A DNA stretch of 64,000 nucleotides from Microbacterium sp. XT11 (GCF_001513675.1 NZ_CP013859.1:2295081-2359080); one strand, 5' to 3'. Positions 27,384-37,935 are shown, counted from the stretch's first letter. A program made the numbers and translations. Notes: generated from the letters alone by a model not told the origin.

Positions 27384-27959
27384 TCAGGCGGCGGGAGCGG
27401 AGCGGCCGACGACGCCGGCGCGCTGCAGCAGCAGGTAGAGCTGGCAGCCGAGGCAGAAGCCGAACGCGGCGTTGAGGAAGGCGGCGATGAACGCTGCCGC
27501 GGTCGCGACCGGGAGCGCCCACGGGACGCCGGCGAGGTGCAGGACTACGCCGACTGCGACCACGACGAGTCCGACGCCCTGCGCGAACCGCGGGGGCCGC
27601 GGGTCCTCCAGCTCGGCGGGCGGCGCGAGCCTTGGCCGGACCACTCGGCGGAACAGCGCGCCCCAGGGCGCGGTGGCGGGAGAGGCGACGCTCCACAGGA
27701 ACAGCAGCGCGATGACGACGGATACGAGGAAGCCGGGGTCGAGCACACGGTCGAGCACGCTCGCCGACGCGATATCCCAGCCGTCCGGACGGAACGTCGC
27801 GTCCGCCTTCGGCTGGTAGGCGGACCATCCGCCAACGGCACCGCCCCGTGCGGTCGAGATGCCGAGCAGGCCGAGGAAGGTCGCGACGAGCAGCAAGGCG
27901 GACGTGATCGCGGCCGCGAAACGGGGACCACGGGGATCGATGCCGGCGGGGGTGGTCAT
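27384..27959 (-). CDS. DUF4395 membrane protein
   Basis: 191 residues with about four hydrophobic segments: near 15-35, 80-95, 125-150 and 155-175. The last segment contains FGFCLGCQLYLL, the conserved Cys-x2-Cys of DUF4395. The gene sits directly after the thioredoxin gene, 21 bases apart, a pairing common in actinobacteria. The two cysteines may exchange electrons with the thioredoxin across the membrane; this is an inference. AGGAGA precedes ATG 27959. Confidence 0.85.
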   Translation of the reverse strand: MTTPAGIDPRGPRFAAAITSALLLVATFLGLLGISTARGGAVGGWSAYQPKADATFRPDGWDIASASVLDRVLDPGFLVSVVIALLFLWSVASPATAPWGALFRRVVRPRLAPPAELEDPRPPRFAQGVGLVVVAVGVVLHLAGVPWALPVATAAAFIAAFLNAAFGFCLGCQLYLLLQRAGVVGRSAPAA

Positions 27960-27980
27960 GTCGTCTCCTGACTCCGCCGC

Positions 27981-28391
27981 TCACACGGCGGCGATGGCCT
28001 CGTCGATGGCGTGCCGGTGGGGCACGCCATGGAACCGGGCACGAACGGCGCCTGACCGGTCGACGACGAAGGTCGTGGGGGTCTGCAGCACGCGGTATCG
28101 CGCGGAGAGGTCGGGGCGGTGCGTGAGGTCGACTTCGACGTGCTCCACTCCGTCGTGTCCTGTCGCGAGCTCGCCCAGCATCCGCCGCACCTGCGGGCAC
28201 CGCGAGCACATCTCGGTGCTGAACTGCACCAGCGTTGCCCTCGGTGCGAGAGCCGTGCCGGCACCCCCGGCATCGAACCGGAGGTGCCCTCCGCCGCGGC
28301 GACGGCCGTCGAGCGCCCGGAGCAGCACGCCGCCGATGATGGCGAGCGCCAGGAGGGCGCCGGCGACAGCGAGAGCGGATGCGGGCGACAT
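27981..28391 (-). CDS. Membrane-anchored thioredoxin-like protein
   Basis: 136 residues. One N-terminal hydrophobic helix (residues 5-27) is followed by an Arg-rich linker and a thioredoxin fold. The active site is C62-S-R-C65 in FSTEMCSRCPQVRR, and the cis-proline loop is LQTPTTFVV. The topology is uncertain: the positive linker after the helix suggests that the domain faces the cytosol. TACTCT (28398-28403, reverse strand) ends six bases before ATG 28391, a leaderless promoter driving the thioredoxin-DUF4395-OsmC group. Confidence 0.9.
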   Translation of the reverse strand: MSPASALAVAGALLALAIIGGVLLRALDGRRRGGGHLRFDAGGAGTALAPRATLVQFSTEMCSRCPQVRRMLGELATGHDGVEHVEVDLTHRPDLSARYRVLQTPTTFVVDRSGAVRARFHGVPHRHAIDEAIAAV

Positions 28392-28484
28392 GCGTCGAGA
28401 GTACGACTCCGCGCGCACGCGGGGACGGCGTGTTTCGCAACATGACGGGAGCCCGCGGCGACGTGCGGAGGTAGTCTGGCTGTC

Positions 28485-29294
28485 ATGAGCGAAGCCGTGC
28501 CGACTCCGTACGAAGACCTGCTGCGCGACGTGCTGGAGAACGGCACGCACAAGTCTGATCGCACGGGGACGGGCACCACGAGCGTGTTCGGGCGGCAGAT
28601 CCGCTTCGACCTGTCGAAGGGCTTCCCCCTCATCACGACGAAGCGGGTGCACTTCAAGTCCATCGCGTACGAGCTGCTCTGGTTCCTCCGCGGAGACTCG
28701 AACGTGCGCTGGCTTCAAGAGCACGGCGTGACGATCTGGGACGAATGGGCGGATGCCGACGGAGACCTCGGCCCGGTCTACGGCGTGCAGTGGCGCTCGT
28801 GGCCCGCCCCGGACGGGCGCAGCATCGACCAGCTCTCCGAAGTGATCGAGCAGATCAGGGCGACCCCCGACTCCCGGCGTCTCATCGTGTCGGCGTGGAA
28901 CCCGGCGGACATCCCCGACATGGCGCTCGCCCCGTGCCACGCGCTCTTCCAGTTCTACGTCGCCGACGGCAGGCTCTCGTGCCAGCTCTACCAGCGCAGT
29001 GCCGACCTGTTCCTCGGAGTTCCGTTCAACATCGCCTCCTACGCGCTGCTCACGCTGATGATCGCGCAGCAGGTGGGTCTCGAGCCCGGCGACTTCGTGT
29101 GGACGGGCGGCGACTGCCATATCTACGACAACCATGTGGATCAGGTGCGCGAGCAGCTCTCGCGCGATCCGTACCCGTACCCCACGCTGCGCTTCGCGCG
29201 CAGGCCCGCGTCGATCTTCGACTACGGCTACGAGGACTTCGTCGTGGAGGGATATCAGCACCACGCTCCGATCCGTGCGGCGGTGGCCGTATGA
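28485..29294 (+). CDS. thyA: Thymidylate synthase
   Basis: 269 residues, standard ThyA length. The catalytic cysteine is in [12 protein letters not shown], and the folate-binding end reads [13 protein letters not shown]. It methylates dUMP to dTMP with methylenetetrahydrofolate. TAGTCT (28472-28477) ends seven bases before ATG. The next gene, folA, overlaps by four bases and recycles the dihydrofolate made here. Confidence 0.98.
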   Translation: MSEAVPTPYEDLLRDVLENGTHKSDRTGTGTTSVFGRQIRFDLSKGFPLITTKRVHFKSIAYELLWFLRGDSNVRWLQEHGVTIWDEWADADGDLGPVYGVQWRSWPAPDGRSIDQLSEVIEQIRATPDSRRLIVSAWNPADIPDMALAPCHALFQFYVADGRLSCQLYQRSADLFLGVPFNIASYALLTLMIAQQVGLEPGDFVWTGGDCHIYDNHVDQVREQLSRDPYPYPTLRFARRPASIFDYGYEDFVVEGYQHHAPIRAAVAV

Positions 29295-29767
29295 CCTGGG
29301 TCGGGCTCATCTGGGCGCAGGCTCACGACGGTGTCATCGGGGCCGAAGGGGGCATGCCGTGGCACGTCCCGGAGGATCTGGCGCACTTCAAGGAGGTCAC
29401 TCTCGGTGCGCCGGTCGTCATGGGCCGCAAGACCTGGGACTCCTTGCCGGAGAGGTTCCGGCCTCTTACCGGCCGCGAGAACATCGTCATCACCCGGAGT
29501 CAGGACTGGGCCGCAGAAGGCGCCCGGCGTGCGGCGACCGTGTCGGATGCCGTGCGCGGGCGCGACCGCGTATGGATCATCGGCGGAGCGGAGATCTTCC
29601 GCCAGGTGATCCAGGACGCCGACCGGCTCGAGGTCACGGAGCTCGACCTGGACGTGGCCGGCGACGCCTATGCGCCGCCGACGACCGGGTGGAGGCTCGT
29701 GGACGAGGGGGAGTGGCAGACCTCCCGCACCGGCATCCGCTACCGTTTCCTCGGATACGAGCGCTGA
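29291..29767 (+). CDS. folA: Dihydrofolate reductase
   Basis: 158 residues. It contains [20 protein letters not shown], the PEDLAHFK active-site helix (acidic residue D33 region), [11 protein letters not shown] and IIGGAEIF. It reduces dihydrofolate with NADPH. ATGA overlap with thyA shows translational coupling. The SDR gene begins two bases after its stop, so the three form one transcript. Confidence 0.97.
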   Translation: MTWVGLIWAQAHDGVIGAEGGMPWHVPEDLAHFKEVTLGAPVVMGRKTWDSLPERFRPLTGRENIVITRSQDWAAEGARRAATVSDAVRGRDRVWIIGGAEIFRQVIQDADRLEVTELDLDVAGDAYAPPTTGWRLVDEGEWQTSRTGIRYRFLGYER

Positions 29768-29768
29768 C

Positions 29769-30530
29769 ATGCCCACCGCCCTGATCACTGGCGCCAGCGC
29801 CGGTCTCGGCGCCGAGTTCGCACGCCAGCTGGCGCGACGTCGTGCCGACCTCGTGCTGGTCGCACGGTCACGAGAAGCGCTCGAGGAGCTCGCGGGCGAG
29901 CTGCGAGGCGAGCACGGCGTGGCCGTCGACGTGATCGTGGCCGATCTCGCCCGCGAAGACGATGTGGAGCGGGTCGCCGCGCGCCTGCGCGATTCGGGCG
30001 ATCCTGTCGATCTGCTCGTCAACAACGCCGGCTTCGGGCTGCCCCTGCAGTTCGCCGACAACGACATCGATGACGAGGTGCGGCATCTGCGTGTGCACGT
30101 GGAGGCGTCCATGCGTCTCATGCACGCGGCGCTCCAGACGATGCGGGGGCGCGGCGGTCGCATCATCAACGTCGCGTCTGTCGCCGGCTTCATCTCGCGA
30201 TCCACGTACTCGGCGTGCAAGAGCTGGCTGATCGGATTCAGCCGCTGGGCCAACGCCGAGTACGCCGGTGACGGCGTCTCGGTCACCGCGCTCTGCCCTG
30301 GATTCGTGCACACCACGTTCCACGCGCGCATGGGGCTGCAGGCCGGGCAGGAGGGCGTGCCCTCGGTTCTCTGGCTCCAGGCTCCCGATGTCGTGCGGGC
30401 AGGGCTGCGCGATGCGGCCCGCGGTGCACCGGTGTCCATCCCGTCGCTGCGCTACAAGGCGATCGTGGCGCTGACCGGGTTGCTCCCGCGCTCGTTCGTC
30501 GCCAGGGTCGCTCGGCGCGGACGCGTCTGA
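29769..30530 (+). CDS. Short-chain dehydrogenase/reductase
   Basis: 253 residues. The cofactor motif is TGASAGLGAEFAR (TGxxxGxG), NNAG is present in LLVNNAGFGLP, and the catalytic Ser-Tyr-Lys is in NVASVAGFIS and TYSACKSW. It belongs to the classical SDR group with a GFV-type C-terminus. The substrate is not known. It is the third gene in thyA-folA, with the ATG two bases after the folA stop, and converges on the NUDIX gene. Confidence 0.92.
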   Translation: MPTALITGASAGLGAEFARQLARRRADLVLVARSREALEELAGELRGEHGVAVDVIVADLAREDDVERVAARLRDSGDPVDLLVNNAGFGLPLQFADNDIDDEVRHLRVHVEASMRLMHAALQTMRGRGGRIINVASVAGFISRSTYSACKSWLIGFSRWANAEYAGDGVSVTALCPGFVHTTFHARMGLQAGQEGVPSVLWLQAPDVVRAGLRDAARGAPVSIPSLRYKAIVALTGLLPRSFVARVARRGRV

Positions 30531-30550
30531 CCGGCGCGCGGGCGCCGCGG

Positions 30551-31090
30551 CTAGCGGAGACGTCCGAGATGGATCGCCGCATACGCGAGCGCGGCGATGG
30601 TCTCGCCGTCCGTGATACGGCCGTCGGCGATCATGGTCATCACGTCGGCGAACGGCACCCACGCGACGCGTGAGATGCCCTCCTCCGCGCGGCTCTCCTC
30701 CGCTCCGCCGACGGCCGTCAGCCCTGTCGCGAGGAAGACGTGCTCCGGGGCATCGGCGATGCCGTTCAGGGCCGTCATGGTGCCGAGTCGCTGCCACCGG
30801 GCGGCCTCGAATCCCGTCTCCTCGAGAAGCTCCCGCCGAGCGGCCTGCTCCGGGTCCTCGCCGTCGCTTCCGCCTGCGGGCACCTCGATCGACTCGCCCA
30901 CGGTGTAGCGGTCGACGGTGACGAGGCACACGCGGTCGCGCTCGTCGACGGCGACGACGAAGACCGCGGGATGCCGCATGGTCACGACACCGTAGATGCC
31001 GTCGCCCGCGGGGCCGGTCACGTCGTCCTCCCGCACCGAGATCCAGTTGTTCGCATAGACGGAGCGCGAGGCACGGGTGATCCATGGCAT
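30551..31090 (-). CDS. NUDIX hydrolase, ADP-ribose-pyrophosphatase-like
   Basis: 179 residues. The NUDIX box is GGSDGEDPEQAARRELLEE followed by TGF (about 73-94), with one residue fewer than the textbook GX5E spacing, as in several ADP-ribose pyrophosphatases. The preceding IEVPAG also fits that subgroup. It would cleave ADP-ribose or similar nucleoside diphosphate compounds with Mg2+. TAGGCT lies six bases before ATG 31090, a leaderless promoter. It is divergent from dapA with 88 bases between. Confidence 0.88.
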   Translation of the reverse strand: MPWITRASRSVYANNWISVREDDVTGPAGDGIYGVVTMRHPAVFVVAVDERDRVCLVTVDRYTVGESIEVPAGGSDGEDPEQAARRELLEETGFEAARWQRLGTMTALNGIADAPEHVFLATGLTAVGGAEESRAEEGISRVAWVPFADVMTMIADGRITDGETIAALAYAAIHLGRLR

Positions 31091-31178
31091 GCTCCGAGCC
31101 TACGCGCGCGCGGCGATCCGGCACGTCATCCTCACGCGACGTCGACGTGAGCGGCACGCGAAACGATACGCTTGGTGC

Positions 31179-32156
31179 ATGACGCACTCGGGCAACCCCT
31201 TCGGACAGGTTCTCGTCGCGCTCGTCACTCCCATGACGGCCGACGGCGAAGTCGACTGGCCCGCCGTCGAGAAGCACATCGATGACGTCATCACCGCGGG
31301 TGCTGACGGCGTCGTCGTGACGGGAACGACCGGCGAGACCTCGACCCTGACGGACCCCGAGAAGCTCAAGCTCGTCGAGGTCGGCAAGTCCGTCTCGGCC
31401 GGACGGGCGAAGATCATCACGGGCGGCGGCTCCAACGAGACGGCCCACGCCATCGAGCTCTACAAGGCCAGCGAGAAGGCCGGCGCCGACGGCATCATGA
31501 TCGTCACGCCGTACTACAACAAGCCAACGCAGGCAGGCATCCTCACGCACTTCCGCCTGGTGGCCGACGCGACCGATCTTCCGGTGATCCTTTACGACAT
31601 CCCCGGACGCACGGGCGTGCCGATCAAGTACGAGACGATCCTGCGCCTCGCCAAGCACCCGAACATCCTCGCGGTCAAAGACGCCAAGGGCGACTTCAGC
31701 GAGGTCAGCCGCGTGCTCAATCAGACCGATCTGATGTACTTCTCCGGCGACGATGCGAACGTGCTCCCGCACCTCGCCATCGGCGCCACGGGGCTCATCG
31801 GCGTCACCGCCAACATCGCGGCGACCCCGTACCGCACGATCGTCGATGCGGTGAACCGCGGAGACCTCTCCACCGCCACGGCCGAGCACAAGCGGCTGGA
31901 GCCGCTCGTGCGGGCCGTGATGACGCACGTCCCGGGAACCGTGGCGGCGAAGTACATCCTGCACGGACTCGGACGCATCTCCAGCCCGCGCGTGCGACTG
32001 CCGCTGGTCGGACCGGAGGAGTGGGAGGCGGCGCTCATCGAGGACGAACTCGACCTGGTGAACGGCGTTCCCGGAGCCGATTTCTCGAACTTCCGCCCCG
32101 ACCGCAACGCGGCCGCCGGCGGTGCCCTGCCGAAGGTGCACGGCACGACGCGCTGA
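31179..32156 (+). CDS. dapA: 4-hydroxy-tetrahydrodipicolinate synthase
   Basis: 325 residues. Motifs are GADGVVVTGTTGETSTL, the catalytic Tyr in VTPYYNKPTQAG, and the Schiff-base Lys in LAVKDAKGD. It condenses pyruvate and aspartate semialdehyde, the first committed step to lysine and diaminopimelate. ATG 31179 is chosen because TACGCT (31167-31172) lies exactly six bases upstream. RNase J follows 69 bases downstream, a common actinobacterial order. Confidence 0.96.
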   Translation: MTHSGNPFGQVLVALVTPMTADGEVDWPAVEKHIDDVITAGADGVVVTGTTGETSTLTDPEKLKLVEVGKSVSAGRAKIITGGGSNETAHAIELYKASEKAGADGIMIVTPYYNKPTQAGILTHFRLVADATDLPVILYDIPGRTGVPIKYETILRLAKHPNILAVKDAKGDFSEVSRVLNQTDLMYFSGDDANVLPHLAIGATGLIGVTANIAATPYRTIVDAVNRGDLSTATAEHKRLEPLVRAVMTHVPGTVAAKYILHGLGRISSPRVRLPLVGPEEWEAALIEDELDLVNGVPGADFSNFRPDRNAAAGGALPKVHGTTR

Positions 32157-32225
32157 CGCGGCGGGCTGTGCCCGGCGTCAGCATGAACCGACGGACGCGT
32201 GGAGTGTCCGACTGAGGAGACACCA

Positions 32226-33902
32226 ATGTCCATCCCCATCGCAGAACCCGCCGCGCTCGACGCGGGCACGCTGCGGATCACCCCGCTCGGCGGCCTCGGC
32301 GAGGTCGGCCGCAACATGACCATCTTCGAGTTCGACGGCAAGATCCTCGTCGTCGACTGCGGTGTGCTGTTCCCCGAGGAGCACCAGCCTGGTGTCGATC
32401 TGATCCTGCCCGACTTCGAGCCGATCAAGCACCGCCTCGACGACATCGTCGGCGTGGTGCTCACGCACGGGCACGAGGACCACATCGGTGCGGTGCCCTA
32501 CCTGCTGAGGCTGAAGAGCGACATCCCGCTGATCGGCTCGGGGCTCACGCTGGCGCTGGTCGAGGCCAAGCTCAAGGAGCACCGGATCAAGGCCTTCACG
32601 CTCACCGTCACGGAGGGGCAGAAGGAGAGGGTCGGGCCTTTCGACCTCGAGTTCGTCGCGGTCAACCACTCGATCCCCGATGCGCTGGCCGTCGCCATCC
32701 GCACGCCGGCGGGACTCGTGCTGGCCACGGGCGATTTCAAGATGGACCAGCTCCCGCTCGACGGGCGCATCACCGACCTGCGCGCCTTCTCGCGACTGGG
32801 GGAGGAGGGGGTCGACCTCTTCCTCGTCGACTCGACGAACGCCGATGTGCCGGGGTTCACTCCGACCGAGCGGTCGATCGGACCGGTCCTCGACCAGGTG
32901 ATCGGCAAGGCGCCGCGGCGGGTGATCGTCGCCAGCTTCTCCAGTCACGTGCACCGCGTGCAGCAGGTCATCGACGCGGCAGCCGCGCACGGCCGCCGCG
33001 TGGCGCTGCTCGGGCGGAGCATGGTACGCAACATGACGATCGCCGAAGAGCTCGGGTACCTCAAGGTGCCGGACGGCATCCTCATCGACTACAAGAAGGC
33101 GCGCGACCTTCCGGACGACCGGATCGTCTACATGTCCACGGGATCGCAGGGTGAGCCCATGGCCGTCCTCAGCCGGATGGCGAACCTCGACCACGCCATC
33201 GAGCCCGGGCCGGGCGACACCGTGATCCTCGCGTCGAGTCTGATCCCTGGCAACGAGAACGCCGTGTACCGGGTGATCGACGGTCTGACCAAGCTCGGCG
33301 CCAACGTCGTGCACAAGGCGAACGCCCGCGTGCACGTCTCCGGCCACGCGGCCGCCGGCGAGCTGCTGTACTGCTACAACATCCTCAAGCCCAAGAACGT
33401 GCTGCCCGTGCACGGCGAGTACCGGCACCTCATGGCCAATGCCAAGCTCGCCCAGGACACAGGCATCCCCGAAGAGCGGACGATCATCGCCTCGAACGGC
33501 ACGGTCATCGATCTCAGGGACGGCGATGCCCGCGTCGCCGGTCAGCTCGACCTGGGCTTCGTGTACGTCGACGGCTCGACGGTCGGCGAGATCACGGATG
33601 CCGACCTCAAGGACCGAAGGATCCTCGGCGAAGAGGGCTTCGTCTCTGTCATCGTCGTGGTCGACGCGGCCACGGGGCGGATCATCTCCGGTCCCGAGAT
33701 CCATGCGCGCGGCATCGCGGAGGACGATTCGGTCTTCGACGACGTCCGGCCGAAGATCGTCGCCGCGCTCAAGGAGGCGTCGGGCAACGGCGTGCGCGAC
33801 ACCCACGCACTCTCGCAGGTCGTCCGCCGCACCATCGGTCGCTGGGTCAACCAGAAGCTGCGCCGTCGGCCGATGATCGTGCCGCTCGTCATCGAAGCCT
33901 GA
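32226..33902 (+). CDS. rnj: Ribonuclease J
   Basis: 558 residues. A metallo-beta-lactamase domain has HGHEDHIGAVPYLL (zinc ligands) and the beta-CASP part has VIVASFSSHVHRVQQVID. A C-terminal domain (about residues 450-558) helps dimerise. The enzyme has 5'-3' exonuclease and endonuclease activity in mRNA decay and rRNA maturation. ATG 32226 follows GAGGAGACACC. It lies downstream of dapA and is probably cotranscribed. Together with pnp it forms the main RNA decay set in this window. Confidence 0.95.
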   Translation: MSIPIAEPAALDAGTLRITPLGGLGEVGRNMTIFEFDGKILVVDCGVLFPEEHQPGVDLILPDFEPIKHRLDDIVGVVLTHGHEDHIGAVPYLLRLKSDIPLIGSGLTLALVEAKLKEHRIKAFTLTVTEGQKERVGPFDLEFVAVNHSIPDALAVAIRTPAGLVLATGDFKMDQLPLDGRITDLRAFSRLGEEGVDLFLVDSTNADVPGFTPTERSIGPVLDQVIGKAPRRVIVASFSSHVHRVQQVIDAAAAHGRRVALLGRSMVRNMTIAEELGYLKVPDGILIDYKKARDLPDDRIVYMSTGSQGEPMAVLSRMANLDHAIEPGPGDTVILASSLIPGNENAVYRVIDGLTKLGANVVHKANARVHVSGHAAAGELLYCYNILKPKNVLPVHGEYRHLMANAKLAQDTGIPEERTIIASNGTVIDLRDGDARVAGQLDLGFVYVDGSTVGEITDADLKDRRILGEEGFVSVIVVVDAATGRIISGPEIHARGIAEDDSVFDDVRPKIVAALKEASGNGVRDTHALSQVVRRTIGRWVNQKLRRRPMIVPLVIEA

Positions 33903-33995
33903 CGACCGGCGTCGCCGACGCGTCGCGGCGGTCGAACGGCGGGGAACGCCGCGTCACTGCGCGGAGATGTCGGTGCCTGGCCGTAACGTGAGAGC

Positions 33996-36740
33996 ATGCC
34001 CAGGAGCACCACGAAGTCCGCGCGCGCGTCGGAGAACGCCACGCCTCGCCCGAAGCGGCAGGCGGCCGCGAAGGCTCAGGCTGCGCCGAAGAAGTACATC
34101 GACGACGTCGACAAGCCTCCGGTGGCGGTGCGTGCCTGGAACGGCCTTTCGCACGGCGTCGGCGGTCTGTTCCGCGCTTTCGGACCCGAGACCCTCGAGA
34201 AGGACGACCGTAGAGACGGCTTCCCGCTGCTGCTCGTCCTCCTGGCGATCGCAGGCGCGGTCAACGAATGGTTCTTCATCGGCAACGAGGTCGCGGCGAA
34301 CATCAGCGCGTACTCGGTCGGGCTCCTCGTCGGACGTGTCGCGTTCATCATGCCCGTGCTGCTCGTCGTGCTCGCCGGGTGGCTGTTCCGGCACCCGTCG
34401 TCGGTCCACGACAACGGACGGATCGGGATCGGCTTCGGGCTGTTCATCGTCACGTTGGCGGGCTTCTGCCACAACGCCGCCGCTCATCCCGACAAGTTCG
34501 GGGCGCTCGTGCGCCCGCACCCGAAGGAGGGCATGGTCGCGCTGAGCGAGGCCGGCGGTCTCTTCGGGTGGCTGATCGGCGAACCGCTGTCGTACCTCAC
34601 CCCGGTCGGCGCTTACGCGGTCCTGTCGCTGTTGGCGATCCTCAGCATTCTCATCCTCACGAAGACCCCGCCGAACCGCATCGGTCAAAGGCTGGGTGAT
34701 CTCTACGCGTGGATGTTCGGCGCCGAGCGCCCGGAGAAGCCGGCGAAGGCCGCAGCCGCGATCGACGAGGCCGACAAGGTCGACGATCCCGACGTGCTTC
34801 CGTGGTGGCGCCGCAACAAGACGGGCCGCGAGGAGGACCCGGACGAGGGCGGCTTGGATTCGGACGACGTCACCGCCCTGCTCTCCACGACCGAGAGCAC
34901 TCCGGCGTACGATCAGGCCGTGACGGTGGCCGACCCGTACGACGCCGCGACCGAAGTGCTGTCCGACGTGCGCTCGGTCACCGACGCTCTCGCGGAGCAG
35001 CAGACGACGGCTCTCCTCGACGACGGATCGGACACGGGCGAGCTGCCCGAGCTCCCCGGCCTCGACGGCTTCGGCACCGACGGCCCCGGCGCAGGCGGCC
35101 CGCAGGCACCTGTCACCCCGTACGTCCTTCCGTCTCCGGGCCTGCTCGCCGACGGCCCGCCTGCGGTCGCGCGTTCGGAGGCGAACGACCGCATCGTCGA
35201 GCAGATCACCAGCGTGCTCACGCAGTTCAACGTGGACGCCAAGGTCACAGGCTTCTCGAGGGGCCCGACGGTCACTCAGTACGAGGTCGAGGTCGGGCAC
35301 GGGGTCAAGGTCGAGAAGATCCTGCAGCTCAGCAACAACTTCGCCTACGCGGTCGCCTCCAACGACGTCCGCATCCTCTCACCGATCCCCGGCAAGAGCG
35401 CCATCGGCATCGAGATCCCCAACACCGATCGTGAGACGGTGGCTCTCGGTGACGTGCTGCGTTCCCAGGCTGCGCTGAAGAGCACGCACCCCCTGACGAT
35501 CGGCGTCGGCAAGGATGTCGGCGGCAACTTCGTCGTGGCCAATCTCGCGAAGATGCCGCACCTCCTCGTGGCGGGCTCCACCGGATCCGGTAAGTCGAGC
35601 TTCGTGAACTCGATGATCACAAGCCTGTTGATGCGAGCGCGCCCCTCCGAGGTGCGCATGGTGCTCATCGACCCGAAGCGCGTCGAGCTGACCAGCTACG
35701 CGGGTGTGCCGCACCTGATCACACCCATCATCACGAACCCCAAGAAGGCCGCCGAGGCGCTGCAGTGGGTCGTGAAGGAGATGGACATGCGCTACGACGA
35801 CCTCGCGTCGTTCGGCTTCCGCCACATCGACGACTTCAACCGCGCCGTCCGTGCGGGTGAGGTGGAGGTGCCGGTGGGCAGCGAGCGGGTGCTCAAGCCG
35901 TATCCGTACCTCCTCGTCGTCGTCGACGAGCTCGCAGACCTCATGATGGTGGCACCTCGTGATGTCGAGGACTCGATCGTGCGCATCACCCAGCTCGCGC
36001 GCGCATCCGGCATCCACCTCGTGCTGGCGACCCAGCGCCCGAGCGTTGACGTCGTCACGGGTCTCATCAAGGCCAACGTCCCCTCTCGCCTCGCCTTCGC
36101 GGTGACGAGCGTCACCGACAGCCGCGTGATCCTCGACAGCCCCGGAGCCGACAAGCTGATCGGTCAGGGCGACGCGCTGTTCTCTCCGATGGGCTCGTCG
36201 AAGCCCTTCCGTCTGCAAGGCGCATGGGTTGACGAGAAGGAGATCGACGCGGTCGTCAAGCACGTCACCCGTCAGGCGCGTCCGGAGTACCGTCCCGACG
36301 TGCAGGAGGCGCTGGAGCCGAGCAAGAAGAAGGAGGTCGACGAGGACATCGGCGACGACCTCGAGCTGCTGCTCGCCGCGGCCGAGCTCATCGTGTCGTC
36401 GCAGTTCGGATCGACCTCCATGCTCCAGCGCAAGCTGCGCGTCGGGTTCGCCAAGGCCGGGCGTCTGATGGATCTGCTCGAGTCCCGCGAGATCGTCGGA
36501 CCGTCCGAGGGATCGAAGGCCCGCGACGTGCTGGCCACTCCGGAGCAGCTGCCTCAGGTGCTCGCCAAGCTCCGCGGCGAGGATGTTCCCGCGCCTGCCG
36601 CACCCGCCCCTGCAACCGGCCAGGCGCCCGGAGCCGCCGCAGCTCCCGAGCGCGATCCAGTGGAGGCGCAGTTCGACGGGCTGCCCGTGGTCGAGGCGGA
36701 GGGCGATGAAGACGCCTGGGGCCTGACAGGACGCGACTGA
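33996..36740 (+). CDS. ftsK: FtsK/SpoIIIE DNA translocase
   Basis: 914 residues. A basic N-terminus is followed by four hydrophobic helices (about residues 75-235), a linker, then the motor. The Walker A motif is [16 protein letters not shown], Walker B is [14 protein letters not shown], and the C-terminal winged-helix gamma domain ([20 protein letters not shown]) reads KOPS-like DNA signals. It pumps chromosome ends through the division septum and activates dimer resolution. TAACGT (33984-33989) ends six bases before ATG 33996, a leaderless promoter. The stop overlaps pgsA by one base. Confidence 0.97.
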   Translation: MPRSTTKSARASENATPRPKRQAAAKAQAAPKKYIDDVDKPPVAVRAWNGLSHGVGGLFRAFGPETLEKDDRRDGFPLLLVLLAIAGAVNEWFFIGNEVAANISAYSVGLLVGRVAFIMPVLLVVLAGWLFRHPSSVHDNGRIGIGFGLFIVTLAGFCHNAAAHPDKFGALVRPHPKEGMVALSEAGGLFGWLIGEPLSYLTPVGAYAVLSLLAILSILILTKTPPNRIGQRLGDLYAWMFGAERPEKPAKAAAAIDEADKVDDPDVLPWWRRNKTGREEDPDEGGLDSDDVTALLSTTESTPAYDQAVTVADPYDAATEVLSDVRSVTDALAEQQTTALLDDGSDTGELPELPGLDGFGTDGPGAGGPQAPVTPYVLPSPGLLADGPPAVARSEANDRIVEQITSVLTQFNVDAKVTGFSRGPTVTQYEVEVGHGVKVEKILQLSNNFAYAVASNDVRILSPIPGKSAIGIEIPNTDRETVALGDVLRSQAALKSTHPLTIGVGKDVGGNFVVANLAKMPHLLVAGSTGSGKSSFVNSMITSLLMRARPSEVRMVLIDPKRVELTSYAGVPHLITPIITNPKKAAEALQWVVKEMDMRYDDLASFGFRHIDDFNRAVRAGEVEVPVGSERVLKPYPYLLVVVDELADLMMVAPRDVEDSIVRITQLARASGIHLVLATQRPSVDVVTGLIKANVPSRLAFAVTSVTDSRVILDSPGADKLIGQGDALFSPMGSSKPFRLQGAWVDEKEIDAVVKHVTRQARPEYRPDVQEALEPSKKKEVDEDIGDDLELLLAAAELIVSSQFGSTSMLQRKLRVGFAKAGRLMDLLESREIVGPSEGSKARDVLATPEQLPQVLAKLRGEDVPAPAAPAPATGQAPGAAAAPERDPVEAQFDGLPVVEAEGDEDAWGLTGRD

Positions 36741-37315
36741 TGGCCATCCCGCGGCAGCTCCCCAATGCGATCACGGTTGCGCGGATCCCGCTCGCGGTCG
36801 TGTTCTTCGTGCTGCTCGTGCTGGGCGGCACCTACGGACTCGGGAATCCGACCATGCGCTGGACGGCCGGCGTGCTCTTCATCGTGGCGATCTCCACTGA
36901 CTGGGTCGACGGATACCTCGCACGCAGGTACGACATCGTGAGCGACTTCGGGAAGCTGTGGGACCCGATCGCCGACAAGCTGCTCACCGGTGCCGGGTTC
37001 CTGGGGCTGGCGATCCTCGCGGAGGTGAACTGGTGGATCGTCGTGATCATCCTCGTGCGCGAGTGGGGGATCACGATCCATCGGCTCATGATCTCGCGTG
37101 AGCACGTGGTTGCGGCTGCGTGGATGGGGAAGCTGAAGACGGCCGTGCAGGGCGTCGCGCTCGGGTGGGCGTTGCTTCCACTTCACACGTTCATCGGCAT
37201 TCCTGCGTGGACCCTCGTGACGGCTGTCCTCATGGTGGTCGTGCTGGTCCTCACCGTCGCCAGCGGCATCGACTACATCGTCGCGCAGGTGCGCGGCGCG
37301 CGCTCGGGCTCATGA
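36740..37315 (+). CDS. pgsA: CDP-diacylglycerol-glycerol-3-phosphate 3-phosphatidyltransferase
   Basis: 191 residues with about five hydrophobic segments. The CDP-alcohol phosphatidyltransferase signature is complete: DWVDGYLARR ... GKLWDPIADK (D-x2-D-G-x2-A-R-x8-G-x3-D-x3-D). It makes phosphatidylglycerol phosphate, the first committed step to phosphatidylglycerol and cardiolipin. The ATG overlaps the ftsK stop and its own stop overlaps the cinA-like gene, so the three are one operon. Confidence 0.95.
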   Translation: MAIPRQLPNAITVARIPLAVVFFVLLVLGGTYGLGNPTMRWTAGVLFIVAISTDWVDGYLARRYDIVSDFGKLWDPIADKLLTGAGFLGLAILAEVNWWIVVIILVREWGITIHRLMISREHVVAAAWMGKLKTAVQGVALGWALLPLHTFIGIPAWTLVTAVLMVVVLVLTVASGIDYIVAQVRGARSGS

Positions 37316-37794
37316 ACGGCGCGTCGAGGGCCGTATCCGTGCTCGGCGATCGAGGGTGGACCCTGGGGGTGGCCGAGTCGCTCACAGGCGGCGCTCTGAG
37401 TGCGGCCGTCGTGTCGGTCCCCGGAGCCTCGGCGACGCTGCTCGGGGCTGTCGTGGCGTACGCGACTCCCGTGAAGCACACGCTCCTCGGCGTCGATGGT
37501 GAGCTCCTCGCGGAGTTCGGCGCCGTCCATCCCGAGGTCGCGCGACAGATGGCGGCAGGTGTGCGTGCGGCTGTCGCGGTCGACGGACGACCGGCCGACG
37601 TCGGAGTCTCCACGACAGGGATCGCCGGACCCACATCGCCGGACGGCCAGCCTGTGGGCACCGTTCACATCGGCGTCGTCACGCCGGAGTCGACGACGGT
37701 GACCTCTCTGATCCTCGCAGGGACGCGGGAGGAGATCCGGCGGCAGACCGTGGATGCAGCCGTCGACGCGCTCCTCGGCGCGATCGGGGAATAG
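37312..37794 (+). CDS. cinA: CinA C-terminal domain protein (nicotinamide-nucleotide amidase-like)
   Basis: 160 residues. It is only the C-terminal amidase domain of CinA: WTLGVAESLTGGALSA, VVAYATPVKHTLLGV and STTGIAGPTSPDGQPVGTVH. This part deamidates NMN in Escherichia coli PncC. ATGA overlap with pgsA. In actinobacteria the gene is typically followed by clgR and recA, as here. Confidence 0.93.
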   Translation: MNGASRAVSVLGDRGWTLGVAESLTGGALSAAVVSVPGASATLLGAVVAYATPVKHTLLGVDGELLAEFGAVHPEVARQMAAGVRAAVAVDGRPADVGVSTTGIAGPTSPDGQPVGTVHIGVVTPESTTVTSLILAGTREEIRRQTVDAAVDALLGAIGE

Positions 37795-37935
37795 CGCGCC
37801 GGTCGACTCCGTTGTCATAAACGTGCTCACATCGAAAGCACAGAGTGCAAGGGTAGATTTTTTGACCGCTGGTAGTACTAAACTGGCCATCCCATCGGGG
37901 GAGACCCTGAAAGGGCTAACGGGGAGGAGGTCCCG

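Noticed and set aside
29868..32141. Reverse frame of 757 codons across SDR, NUDIX and dapA
   Set aside because: All three forward or reverse genes beneath it have complete family motifs, and the frame has none.
37795..37935. ClgR autoregulatory box before clgR
   Set aside because: No CGCnnnnnGCG-type palindrome could be found in the gap, so no site is annotated.
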